Part shown: piece by piece, positions 41,278 to 50,759 of the stretch
Position numbering within the stretch: position 1 is the first letter of the stretch
Layout: each line of letters opens with the position of its first letter
Origin: Piscirickettsiaceae bacterium
GTDB taxonomy: Bacteria; Pseudomonadota; Gammaproteobacteria; Nitrosococcales; Methylophagaceae
Direction of reading: 5' to 3'
DNA length: 64,000 bases
NCBI GenBank assembly: GCA_013215775.1
Contig: JABSQO010000001.1
Coordinates: 62,001-126,000 of the forward strand
Notes under the pieces: model-generated
Database searches by the model: none
Seen by the model: the letters and a program-made list of their open reading frames with translations, nothing else
What the model was told of the DNA's origin: nothing
Made by a program: the position numbers and the translations under genes

Positions 41278-42782
41278 TAGTCCATCTGCCTGATAAAATC
41301 AATTCGACGATAATACGCCCACACCACCAACATGAACAGCGACAATATCCACAAAGGCCCCTGTCCCCATCTCACATAAGGTGTCATACCTCGCCTTGGT
41401 TGAATCTGACCTGTCAGCACCTCTTCCTCAAACTGAGCGGTTGTAGACATTAATTTTCCCTGATAATCAATCAAGGCCGAGATGCCATTTGTTGTTGATC
41501 GAATGATCGGCCGACCGGTTTCCAATGCTCTACTTTGGGAAATTTGCAAATGTTGGTGCGGCGCAAAAGAATCGCCATACCACGCATTATTTGTTGCATT
41601 GATCAGTAATGTCGCTTCTGGAACCGTGTGTAATATTTCGGTCGAAAAAACATCTTCATAACAAATTGATATCCCAACTTTTTGCCCAGCAACCTGTAAC
41701 AGTGGTTGCCGTTCTGGGCCTGATTGAAAATCTGACATGGGCAAATCGAAAAAGGCTATTAAGCCTCTTAGCCATCCAAATGGCACATAATCACCAAATG
41801 GAACCAACTGAGTTTTATGATAAAAACCTTCTTGGGAGCCCAAACTCAACATGCTATTAAAATAATCGCCGGATGAAATATCTTTCACAGGTAAACCCAA
41901 CAAAATATCCGTTTGATTCGCTCGTGCTTGTTCTGCCAGCGGGTCAAGATAAAGCTCTTTCACCTGATGATGAAATACGGTCACCGCATTTTCTGGCCAA
42001 ACAATTAAATCACTATCCCAGTGCTGCTCTGTTCTGGCCTGATACAGTGCTAAGGTTTTAAAGAGCTGTTCTGGATTCCATTTAATCTGCTGTGGAATAT
42101 TACCTTGAATTAGGCTAACTTTGATTTCAGCGCCATTTTTTTCAGTCCATGATGCTGACTTAAGCGCAAAACCACCCGCCCAGATAGCAACGATCAAAAT
42201 TATCGGCCACGCTTTCCTCAACTGCCAACTGACGACTAATAAGCCCGCTGAAAATGCAGTCAACAAAGACACGCCTAACACCCCAATAATAGCGATATAG
42301 CCACTTAATGGCCCATCAATTTGACCTACACCTAGATCCAGCCATGGAAAACCGGTTAAAAACCATCCTTTAAACCACTCAAACAACAGCCACGTAATGG
42401 GTAGCACTAAAAAGTAGTCAACCGTGGAAAATAGCCTGCCTGTTAATTTTTTAACGATCCAGCCAGCAGCTGCAAGATATAACGCCAAAAAGCTGACAAA
42501 TAAGCTTGTTAGGAATACTGCCAATGGTATGCCTGCATTGCCAAAGTCATGGATTGCAACATAAACCCACGACACACCCACGCCAAAAAATCCTAGACCG
42601 AATAAGAAGCCTCTTAGAGCTGCCTGTTTAGGACTTGTGTCTTGCCATGAAATAAACAACAAGGCCAAGCTGATTACCGCGATAGGGTAATAATGAAAAG
42701 GCGAAAAAGACAGTGGCAATAATAATCCGGCTAGCACAGCAACGATATGGCCATGCCACTCTTGTTTAACCATGGATAACAT
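41277..42782 (-). CDS. lnt: Apolipoprotein N-acyltransferase
   Basis: LIVWPENAVTVFHH, GISICYEDVFSTEI, nitrilase domain after TM region; overlaps trkH/corC ends by 1 bp. Confidence 0.95.
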   Translation of the reverse strand: MLSMVKQEWHGHIVAVLAGLLLPLSFSPFHYYPIAVISLALLFISWQDTSPKQAALRGFLFGLGFFGVGVSWVYVAIHDFGNAGIPLAVFLTSLFVSFLALYLAAAGWIVKKLTGRLFSTVDYFLVLPITWLLFEWFKGWFLTGFPWLDLGVGQIDGPLSGYIAIIGVLGVSLLTAFSAGLLVVSWQLRKAWPIILIVAIWAGGFALKSASWTEKNGAEIKVSLIQGNIPQQIKWNPEQLFKTLALYQARTEQHWDSDLIVWPENAVTVFHHQVKELYLDPLAEQARANQTDILLGLPVKDISSGDYFNSMLSLGSQEGFYHKTQLVPFGDYVPFGWLRGLIAFFDLPMSDFQSGPERQPLLQVAGQKVGISICYEDVFSTEILHTVPEATLLINATNNAWYGDSFAPHQHLQISQSRALETGRPIIRSTTNGISALIDYQGKLMSTTAQFEEEVLTGQIQPRRGMTPYVRWGQGPLWILSLFMLVVWAYYRRIDFIRQMD

Positions 42783-43645
42783 TACTCAGATGCAGAATTC
42801 TGCTCAGTTTCCAAAAGGATATTCATTTCAAATAAATGCACACGACGATTATCAGCTCTAATCACGGTAAATTGATATTGTCCAACTGTTATTTGTTCAT
42901 CACGTTCAGGCAAATGACCAAATTGGTTCACAACATAACCTCCAACCGTATCAAAATCCTCATCACTCCAATCAGTATCAAAGTATTCATTAAAGTCTTC
43001 AACCGTTGTTAATGCTTTTACCGTATAGCTGGAATCATTACGTTTTAAAATCGGCGCATCGTCATCAATATCGTGCTCATCATCAATCTCGCCAACGATT
43101 TGTTCAAGCACATTTTCAATGGTCACCATACCTGCCACACCACCATACTCATCGACAACAATTGCCATATGATTTCGACGTGCTCGAAATTCACGTAATA
43201 ATACATTGAGTCGCTTACTCTCAGGAATAAATACTGCTGGCCGCATGATGTCTCTTAAATCAAAATCAAATTTTCCAGCAGCGATGACGGCCGATAACAC
43301 ATCTTTAGCTAATAAAATCCCAATCACATCATCACGGTCATCATCAATAACAGGAAAACGTGAATGTGCCGTTTCGGTAATGAGTTTCAATGTATCTTCT
43401 ACTGATGCATCACGCGACACCATTGCCACTTGTGAACGCGGAATCATTACATCCCGCGCTTGCATGCGTGACACACTGAGAGCGCCTTCAACTATTGATA
43501 ATGCCTCAGCATCTAGAATATGACGTTGCGATGCAGAACGAATAAGCTCGATAAGTTGTGTCTGATCTTTAGGTTCCAAAAATAATTTTCTCAGGCGTTT
43601 CACCCAAGAAGACTTTTGAGGCTGACTCGGTCGCCCTTCACTCAT
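42782..43645 (-). CDS. corC: CorC/HlyC-type CBS domain protein
   Basis: ARDVMIPRSQVAMV, HMAIVVDEYGGVAGMVTIENVLEQIVGEIDDE; lnt-corC-ybeY-phoH synteny. Confidence 0.95.
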   Translation of the reverse strand: MSEGRPSQPQKSSWVKRLRKLFLEPKDQTQLIELIRSASQRHILDAEALSIVEGALSVSRMQARDVMIPRSQVAMVSRDASVEDTLKLITETAHSRFPVIDDDRDDVIGILLAKDVLSAVIAAGKFDFDLRDIMRPAVFIPESKRLNVLLREFRARRNHMAIVVDEYGGVAGMVTIENVLEQIVGEIDDEHDIDDDAPILKRNDSSYTVKALTTVEDFNEYFDTDWSDEDFDTVGGYVVNQFGHLPERDEQITVGQYQFTVIRADNRRVHLFEMNILLETEQNSASE

Positions 43646-44106
43646 TTATCATCACCTTGATCCTGATAAGGATCTTCGATCGCTAATGATTGCAAAATAC
43701 TTACTTCCTTTGATTCCATTGCTTGCGCTTCACCATCTTCAATATGATCATAGCCTAATAAATGCAGACAACCATGCACCGTCAGATGTGCCCAATGATG
43801 GTCAACAGGCTTATTCTGCTCTAAAGCTTCTCGATTTACCACTGGCACACAAATAATCAAATCACCTAATAATTTTGGCTCCATAGGTACAGGAGAATCA
43901 AAAGGAAAGGACAACACATTAGTCGGGCCAGATTTACCTCGATATGTCGAATTGAGTTCGGTACTTTCTGCTTCATCCACAAGACGAATACTCAACTCAC
44001 AATCTTGTGTCACTTCTTGCAATGCAGATGTTGCCCACTGTTGAAATTTCTCAGCTTCAGGAACGTCACCTTCATAGGCAATTTGTAAATCAATGACCAC
44101 TGTCAT
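43642..44106 (-). CDS. ybeY: Endoribonuclease YbeY
   Basis: HLTVHGCLHLLGYDHIEDGEAQAME. Confidence 0.96.
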   Translation of the reverse strand: MTVVIDLQIAYEGDVPEAEKFQQWATSALQEVTQDCELSIRLVDEAESTELNSTYRGKSGPTNVLSFPFDSPVPMEPKLLGDLIICVPVVNREALEQNKPVDHHWAHLTVHGCLHLLGYDHIEDGEAQAMESKEVSILQSLAIEDPYQDQGDDK

Positions 44107-45080
44107 GTGTTCGACTGCTCAGCCTTTTCATAAGCAAGAATTACTTTTTGTACTAAGGAATGACGTACTACATCTTTCGCTTGAAAAAATGTAAAACTGA
44201 TACCTTCAACACCTTTCAATACCTCAATAGCATGACGCAAACCTGATTTTTGTGACTTGGGCAAATCAATCTGAGTAATATCGCCGGTAATCACTGCCGT
44301 TGAGTTATAACCCAACCGCGTTAAAAACATTTTCATTTGTTCGGTAGTCGTATTTTGAGCTTCATCTAGAATAATGAATGATTCATTCAAAGTTCGTCCA
44401 CGCATATAGGCTAAGGGTGCGACTTCAATCACATTGCGTTCGATTAGCTTTGCCACCCTCTCAAAGCCTAACATTTCATACAATGCATCATACAAAGGTC
44501 GCAAATAAGGATCGACTTTTTGAGTCAAATCACCCGGTAAAAAACCTAATTTTTCACCTGCTTCAACAGCAGGACGAACCAATATAATTCGGCGAGCAAA
44601 ATCACGCTCTAAAGCCTCAACGGCACACGCCACTGCAAGATATGTTTTACCTGTTCCTGCAGGACCCACCCCAAAACTAATATCGTGAGTCATTACCTGT
44701 TTTAAGTAAGCTTGCTGATTCTCACCACGCGCTTTCACTAAGCCACGTTTAGTCTTAATCACTATCTCTGCCAGCTCTTCTTGGGCTTTTATATCGGCAC
44801 CACCACGCTGTCTAATCGCAAGATGCACTTGTTCAGGGACCAAGATAGTCTGTGACGTATCCGCATACAGTTCATGCACTGTCTGTTGCACATCCGCTAA
44901 CACGTCTGCTTTACCAATGATCTGGAACTTACCACCACGATTATTGATTTCAACACCAAAACCTCGCTCCATCATCCGTAGATGTTCATCAAGATGACCG
45001 CAAAGATTGGCAAGCCGGGCATTATCTAAAGGGCTTAATTCAAAACTAACACTGTCTGCTGTAGGAGAAGTCGCTGTCAC
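44103..45080 (-). CDS. ybeZ: PhoH-like ATPase
   Basis: FGVGPAGTGKTYLAVACAVEAL, FIILDEAQNTTTEQMKMFLTR. Confidence 0.95.
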   Translation of the reverse strand: MTATSPTADSVSFELSPLDNARLANLCGHLDEHLRMMERGFGVEINNRGGKFQIIGKADVLADVQQTVHELYADTSQTILVPEQVHLAIRQRGGADIKAQEELAEIVIKTKRGLVKARGENQQAYLKQVMTHDISFGVGPAGTGKTYLAVACAVEALERDFARRIILVRPAVEAGEKLGFLPGDLTQKVDPYLRPLYDALYEMLGFERVAKLIERNVIEVAPLAYMRGRTLNESFIILDEAQNTTTEQMKMFLTRLGYNSTAVITGDITQIDLPKSQKSGLRHAIEVLKGVEGISFTFFQAKDVVRHSLVQKVILAYEKAEQSNT

Positions 45081-45101
45081 TAAAAAATATTCCTGACTGA
45101 T

Positions 45102-46442
45102 TTAACTAACAATTGTATCGGCCAATAATTCGCCACGCAAAGAATTACTATAAGCCTCTGTGATATTTACATCTACAAATTTACCCATCAATTCTTTGCC
45201 GCCAATAAACACCACTGATCGATTATTTTCTGTCCGCCCAACCATCTCAGTATCATTACGCTGTCCTATACGCTCAACTAAAATACGCTGTGTTGACCCC
45301 AACATAGCCTGACTATGACTCGCTTCCAACTCAAGTAAACGCCGTTGGACAGTTTGTAGACGCTGTTTTTTAACCTCATCGGGTACGGAATCAATAAAAG
45401 CGGATGCAGGCGTACCGGGACGAGCGCTATATATAAAGCTAAATGAATGATCAAATTCAATGTCATTAATCACATCCATTGTCGCTTGAAAATCGGCATC
45501 ACTTTCATCGGGGAAACCAATGATGAAGTCACTCGACATACTCAAATTAGGGCGCACTTCTTTTAATCGACGAATTTTTGCCTTGTATTCAAGCGCCGTA
45601 TGACCACGCTTCATCATCGCTAAAATACGGTCTGAACCCGATTGAATAGGCAAATGTAAATGATCAACTAATTCTGGTATTTCAGCATAAGCATCAATTA
45701 AGCTGTCCGAAAATTCGACCGGATGAGATGTCGTGAAACGAATGCGGTCAATCCCATCAATGGCAGCAACATAGTAAATTAATAATGCTAAATCTGCTGT
45801 TTCATCGCCTTCCAATTCGCCTTGAAAAGCATTTACATTTTGGCCTAGTAAATTCACCTCACGCACACCTTGCACTGCAAGACCACGAATTTCAGTCAAT
45901 ATTTTATCGACTGGCCGACTGACTTCTTCACCTCGGGTGTATGGCACCACGCAGAAAGTACAGTATTTACTGCAACCTTCCATAATCGAGACAAATGCTG
46001 TTGGTCCATTCGCTTTTGCTTCCGGCAAATTATCGAATTTCTCAATTTCTGGGAATGAAATATCAATGCGTGGTTGATGAGTTTTTTGGACATCTGACAA
46101 CATCTCAGGCAAACGGTGTAATGTTTGTGGGCCAAAAATCAAATCAACATAGGGTGCGCGGCGACGAATGGCATCGCCTTCTTGACTAGCAACACAACCA
46201 CCGACACCAATCACTAAGTTTGGTTTATCCTCTTTCCAGCGCTTCCAACGACCAAGCTGATGAAACACTTTCTCTTGCGCTTTTTCCCGAATAGAACACG
46301 TGTTTAATAATAGTACATCTGCATCTTCAGCCACCTCAGTTATTTCCAACTGGTGAGACTCTGCGAGTACATCTGCCATTTTTGATGAGTCATACTCATT
46401 CATCTGACATCCGAAGGTTCTAATAAATAGTTTGCCGGCCAT
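45102..46442 (-). CDS. miaB: tRNA-2-methylthio-N6-dimethylallyladenosine synthase
   Basis: [22 protein letters not shown], radical-SAM motif [16 protein letters not shown]; internal ATG (46440-46442) preferred over the ORF start at 46469. Confidence 0.96.
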   Translation of the reverse strand: MAGKLFIRTFGCQMNEYDSSKMADVLAESHQLEITEVAEDADVLLLNTCSIREKAQEKVFHQLGRWKRWKEDKPNLVIGVGGCVASQEGDAIRRRAPYVDLIFGPQTLHRLPEMLSDVQKTHQPRIDISFPEIEKFDNLPEAKANGPTAFVSIMEGCSKYCTFCVVPYTRGEEVSRPVDKILTEIRGLAVQGVREVNLLGQNVNAFQGELEGDETADLALLIYYVAAIDGIDRIRFTTSHPVEFSDSLIDAYAEIPELVDHLHLPIQSGSDRILAMMKRGHTALEYKAKIRRLKEVRPNLSMSSDFIIGFPDESDADFQATMDVINDIEFDHSFSFIYSARPGTPASAFIDSVPDEVKKQRLQTVQRRLLELEASHSQAMLGSTQRILVERIGQRNDTEMVGRTENNRSVVFIGGKELMGKFVDVNITEAYSNSLRGELLADTIVS

Positions 46443-46570
46443 GAATTTAAATCGTGAAAAAGGTTGCACAGAATACTATTTTTACAGGGTAAACACAAAA
46501 CAAGTTATTGTTTTTGTTAAAAAGACCATGTTAAATTGTCCTCTTCTAACATCAATGAAAGGATTCAAAG

Positions 46571-47245
46571 ATGGCAATAAAAGACTGGCCTGTCGACGAA
46601 CGTCCTAGAGAAAAACTCCTACATCATGGTGCATCGATCTTATCTGATGCCGAATTGCTCGCTATCTTTTTACGAACCGGTGTCATTGGCCTATCTGCCG
46701 TTGATCTTGCTCGACAGCTCTTGGCCCACTTTGGCAGTCTTCGTGCGCTACTTGAAGCGAACCAAAAACAGTTCTGCCAACAATATGGCCTGGGGCCAGC
46801 TAAATACGTGCAACTACAAGCAGTGATGGAAATGAGTCGTCGACATTTTGAATCCACCCTATCTCGTGGAGATGTACTCATTGATGTAGACACTACAAAA
46901 CGATATATCCAACAACGTTTGCGTGCCTACCCACATGAAGTATTCGCTTGTTTATTTCTCGATAACAAACATCGCATGATCGCCTTTGAAGAACTGTTTC
47001 GAGGTACGATAGACGGTGCCAGTGTTTATCCTCGCGAAGTCGTCAAACAAGCAATACATCATAATGCTGCCGCGGTCATTTTTGCCCATAACCACCCTTC
47101 TGGCATTGCTGAACCCAGTCAGGCTGATCACAATATTACTCAACGACTTAAATCAGCACTTGAACTGGTTGATATTCGCGTATTAGATCATATTATTATT
47201 GGTGATGGAGAAATTATCTCGTTTGCAGAAATAGGTCAACTATAA
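46571..47245 (+). CDS. radC: RadC-family JAB/MPN protein
   Basis: [27 protein letters not shown]...[20 protein letters not shown]. Confidence 0.96.
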   Translation: MAIKDWPVDERPREKLLHHGASILSDAELLAIFLRTGVIGLSAVDLARQLLAHFGSLRALLEANQKQFCQQYGLGPAKYVQLQAVMEMSRRHFESTLSRGDVLIDVDTTKRYIQQRLRAYPHEVFACLFLDNKHRMIAFEELFRGTIDGASVYPREVVKQAIHHNAAAVIFAHNHPSGIAEPSQADHNITQRLKSALELVDIRVLDHIIIGDGEIISFAEIGQL

Positions 47246-47249
47246 GCGC

Positions 47250-47984
47250 TCAATCCATATCAAATGGTTTCTCAGAAAATACCTTTTTACCAGTAAACAT
47301 GGCAGAGACCAAACCATTCCGATCTCGTAACTCTGCGACAACAACGGCTAATAAATGCAACAACACTGCAGCTAATAATACAAAGAAAGTATAGTAATGC
47401 GTCGTAATAAACGGCTTTCTGAAATCTCGCATATCCTTATACGCCACTTCATCTATACCTTCTTTTGAATAAGGTTTTACTAAATCTACACTAGATTGAT
47501 TTATTGCCACCCATTCCTTAATCGTATTACCAAATGGCGGCATATAAACATCGGTACCCGCCAAAACCAAGCCTGTTATTGCTTGCATACTCAACAATAA
47601 AAACAGTAATCCCACCATTAATCGTGCAATTGGATTATGCCCTAGAAAGCCTACTGGCTTACCTGCTTTCATCCCCTTTATCATTGCTGATAATTGTGTT
47701 TTATATTCTGTTCCAAACGGTAATATTGCACTCCATCGTGCATAACGACTGCCGATAAAGCCCCATACGATACGCCAGCTTAAATTTATGAAGAACACGT
47801 AACCGATATAAACATGAATGGTTTTAAGTAGAATCTTGCCATCCGTTGTTACACCTAAACCTTTAGCATTAAGGATCACCGTACCGATAGCAATCAAACC
47901 TAAAACACACAGTACATTTACCCAATGGAAAATACGTACTGTTTTATCCCATACAGGATAATTCGTTAGTTGCTGTTCTGTCAT
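47250..47984 (-). CDS. Cytochrome b561-type transmembrane protein
   Basis: 244 aa; VWDKTVRIFHWVNVLCV, HVYIGYVFFINLSWRIVWGFIGSRYARW, paired His TM helices. Confidence 0.85.
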   Translation of the reverse strand: MTEQQLTNYPVWDKTVRIFHWVNVLCVLGLIAIGTVILNAKGLGVTTDGKILLKTIHVYIGYVFFINLSWRIVWGFIGSRYARWSAILPFGTEYKTQLSAMIKGMKAGKPVGFLGHNPIARLMVGLLFLLLSMQAITGLVLAGTDVYMPPFGNTIKEWVAINQSSVDLVKPYSKEGIDEVAYKDMRDFRKPFITTHYYTFFVLLAAVLLHLLAVVVAELRDRNGLVSAMFTGKKVFSEKPFDMD

Positions 47985-48042
47985 GTCATGTGCCCTAATT
48001 GTTATTTATTGAACATTAAACAGTAGTTTTCTTATCAAACTA

Positions 48043-48894
48043 TTAAACCGCGAACGGATACTTAATAGGCTCATGATATTCATAACCTGTTACGTCAAAA
48101 TCATCCATTGTGACCCATGTTTCTAAATCTTCTAGTGTCTTAATATCAGGGTTTACATGCAACTGCGGTGATGCAAAAGGTGTACGTTTGAGTTGTACGT
48201 CTCGCATTAGCTCTAGTTGATCTTCATAGATGTGAGCATTGACTATCTTATGGTAGGCTTGCCCAGCTTTATTGCCCGTAATTTGAGCAATAATCTGTAA
48301 GAAAAAGAACACTTGAATCTGATTAAAATTCAGCCCTAATGGCACATCACATGAACGCTGATACGAGGTTAAATAAAGCGTGTCGCTTAATAGCGAAAAC
48401 GTGTGAGTATGCATACAAGGCCGTAAACACCCCATATGAAATTCGCCGGGATTATAAAAGGTGATGATTTCACCCCGGTCATCAATGCCTTTAGATAGAT
48501 TATCAACCAGTTTTCGAAGCTGATCTAGAGTACTACCGTCAGGTTTTTGCCAACATCGACCTTGGACCCCATAGACTCGTCCCATATCGTCTTGACCTTT
48601 ACGATACGAGTTATTCAACCAATCTTGATTATCATTAGCATTGGCATCCCATGTTTTGGTACCCAATGCTCGAAAATCTGCAGCATTATCATAACCACGA
48701 ATATAGCCCAATATTTCAGCTATCGCAGATTTCCAAAAACTTTTCCGCGTAGTGATAAGAGGGAACTGATTATTAGCAACATCGTAGGTGAGATCAGCAT
48801 TAATAACGGTTAAGCACCGTTTACCTGTACGCTTATTTTCGACCCACTCACCTTGGTCAATCAACCGTTGACACAGATCTAAATACTGTTTCAT
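48043..48894 (-). CDS. thyA: Thymidylate synthase
   Basis: [17 protein letters not shown]...[31 protein letters not shown] at 48894 preferred over the upstream ORF start at 48924. Confidence 0.96.
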   Translation of the reverse strand: MKQYLDLCQRLIDQGEWVENKRTGKRCLTVINADLTYDVANNQFPLITTRKSFWKSAIAEILGYIRGYDNAADFRALGTKTWDANANDNQDWLNNSYRKGQDDMGRVYGVQGRCWQKPDGSTLDQLRKLVDNLSKGIDDRGEIITFYNPGEFHMGCLRPCMHTHTFSLLSDTLYLTSYQRSCDVPLGLNFNQIQVFFFLQIIAQITGNKAGQAYHKIVNAHIYEDQLELMRDVQLKRTPFASPQLHVNPDIKTLEDLETWVTMDDFDVTGYEYHEPIKYPFAV

Positions 48895-48934
48895 GTAAGC
48901 CTCTAAAATGAATATTATTGGCAACTACTTTAAG

Positions 48935-49855
48935 CTACAAATCGTATTTCTGCATCCTATAAAGCAGTGTATCTCGACTGATCCCTAACAATCGAGCAGC
49001 CTTAGAACGGTTACCTGCTGCCATTTCTAACGCCTGCTCAATTAGATCTAACTCAACTTGCGCTAATTTAATTCCTGTTGGAGGTAAAACAAACATATGT
49101 TCATTTGCCGCAGCTTCAGGCATCATTTCCAATGGTAAATCTTCTGGTTGTATCACTTTCCCCGAATTCAGCAATGCCATTTGCTGGCAAAAATTCATCA
49201 ACTCACGAATATTCCCTGGCCAAAAATAGCTTTGCAAACAATGCTCCACTGATCTTGAATAACGAACAACTGCATTATTACTAGCAAACTCGCGACCAAA
49301 ATGGCGTAATAATAAACCAATATCATCACCACGCTCCCTTAATGCTGGCATCGTAATGGGAACAACGTGTAACCGGTAAAACAAGTCAGCTCTAAAACGC
49401 CCCGCCATAACCTCTTCATGCAAATTTGCACTGCTTGCTGCCAAAATGCGTACATCTGCTTTATGTAATTTATGGCTACCTTGTAACTGACACTCCCCCA
49501 CTTCCAAAAAACGTAAAACTTTTGCCTGTATAGGCAAGGGTAAAGCATCAACTTCATCAAGAAATACCGTACCGCCATCCGCTGCTAATAATTTACCTTT
49601 ATGCTCAATGTCACCCGCATCATTACATTGACCAAATAAATCGATCTCAATTCCTTCCAGTTGTAATGCGGCACAATTTATGGTGATTAATGGCCTTTCA
49701 TTGCGACGACTTTCTGCATGCAAGATGTCGGCGAGCAAACCTTTGCCCGTTCCTATTTCACCGTAAATCAATACACTGACATCACTAACCGCAATGATGG
49801 GTAATGTTCGTAGAATATTAGTAAGTTGCGGTGAAGCACCTAATATCTTATTCAT
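48935..49855 (-). CDS. NtrC-type AAA+ regulator with Fis-like HTH, no receiver domain, no GAFTGA motif
   Basis: 306 aa; Walker A GEIGTGKGLLADIL, GGTVFLDEVDALPLPIQAKVLRFLE, FRADLFYRL, C-terminal AAGNRSKAARLLGISRDTLLYRMQKY. Confidence 0.88.
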   Translation of the reverse strand: MNKILGASPQLTNILRTLPIIAVSDVSVLIYGEIGTGKGLLADILHAESRRNERPLITINCAALQLEGIEIDLFGQCNDAGDIEHKGKLLAADGGTVFLDEVDALPLPIQAKVLRFLEVGECQLQGSHKLHKADVRILAASSANLHEEVMAGRFRADLFYRLHVVPITMPALRERGDDIGLLLRHFGREFASNNAVVRYSRSVEHCLQSYFWPGNIRELMNFCQQMALLNSGKVIQPEDLPLEMMPEAAANEHMFVLPPTGIKLAQVELDLIEQALEMAAGNRSKAARLLGISRDTLLYRMQKYDL

Positions 49856-49859
49856 GCCC

Positions 49860-50600
49860 TCATTCCATATTCAGCTCTGATTGATGGGGATGTATATGAT
49901 TCACTGAGTGGTCATGACCATTACTATGGAACATCGGCCAAAAAGTAGTCAGCAATGCCATTAGAATAATTGACATCCCTGCAAATTGTCGTAAATTTTT
50001 CATCCTCGCCATTGAGGCAAGAAAGCCTGCAAATAATCCTGCACCCATCACTGCTGGCAATGTTCCCGCACCGAAAGCCAGCATCACCATTGACGCTTTA
50101 ATCGGTTCGCCGACAGTCGCTGCCACTGCTAATGCCGCATAAACCAATCCGCAAGGTAACCACCCCCAAACTGTACCTAACAAAAATGCCTGAGATCGCG
50201 TCCGAACGGGTAATAGCTTCTGCCCTATCGGTTGTAACAAGCGCCAAACAGGTGCGCCAACACGTTCCATTTGGGCGAATTTAGGAAACCAGCCAGCAAG
50301 ATAAAGCCCCATCCCTATCATCACGATAGCGGATAAAATACGTAAGATCTGATGGCCATTAAATGTGGCTAATGGTGAACTCAACAAACCAACAATAGCG
50401 CCAGCAATGCCATAACTTAACAATCGACCTAAATTATAATTAAGCACATAAGGAAACATCTTGGACTGACTTTCTCTCACCTCTACTGGCAAGCTCAATG
50501 TTAAAGCACCAATTACTGAACCACACATGGCAATACAATGAACTGTGCTAAAAAGCCCTAACAAAAAAGCCGTTATATATGAGCTGGTTATTGCTTCCAT
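49860..50600 (-). CDS. TauE/SafE (COG2836-like) family membrane protein with His-rich C-terminus
   Basis: 246 aa; FLLGLFSTVHCIAMCGSVIGALTLSLP...GWLPCGLVYAALAVA; tail HSNGHDHSVNHIHPHQ. Confidence 0.85.
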   Translation of the reverse strand: MEAITSSYITAFLLGLFSTVHCIAMCGSVIGALTLSLPVEVRESQSKMFPYVLNYNLGRLLSYGIAGAIVGLLSSPLATFNGHQILRILSAIVMIGMGLYLAGWFPKFAQMERVGAPVWRLLQPIGQKLLPVRTRSQAFLLGTVWGWLPCGLVYAALAVAATVGEPIKASMVMLAFGAGTLPAVMGAGLFAGFLASMARMKNLRQFAGMSIILMALLTTFWPMFHSNGHDHSVNHIHPHQSELNME

Positions 50601-50759
50601 CGTTTCAAAACCTTAATCACTTTTTATTCAGATACAGGCACAATATCATGCCCTAGAAAATCAAATTTGGGTCATTTCACACACCTTATTCCGAAAAGAC
50701 ACACTTTTCCTCAGGATAAAATTATTAAACTTTACGCATTCTTTTTTTAGGAACCTGCT

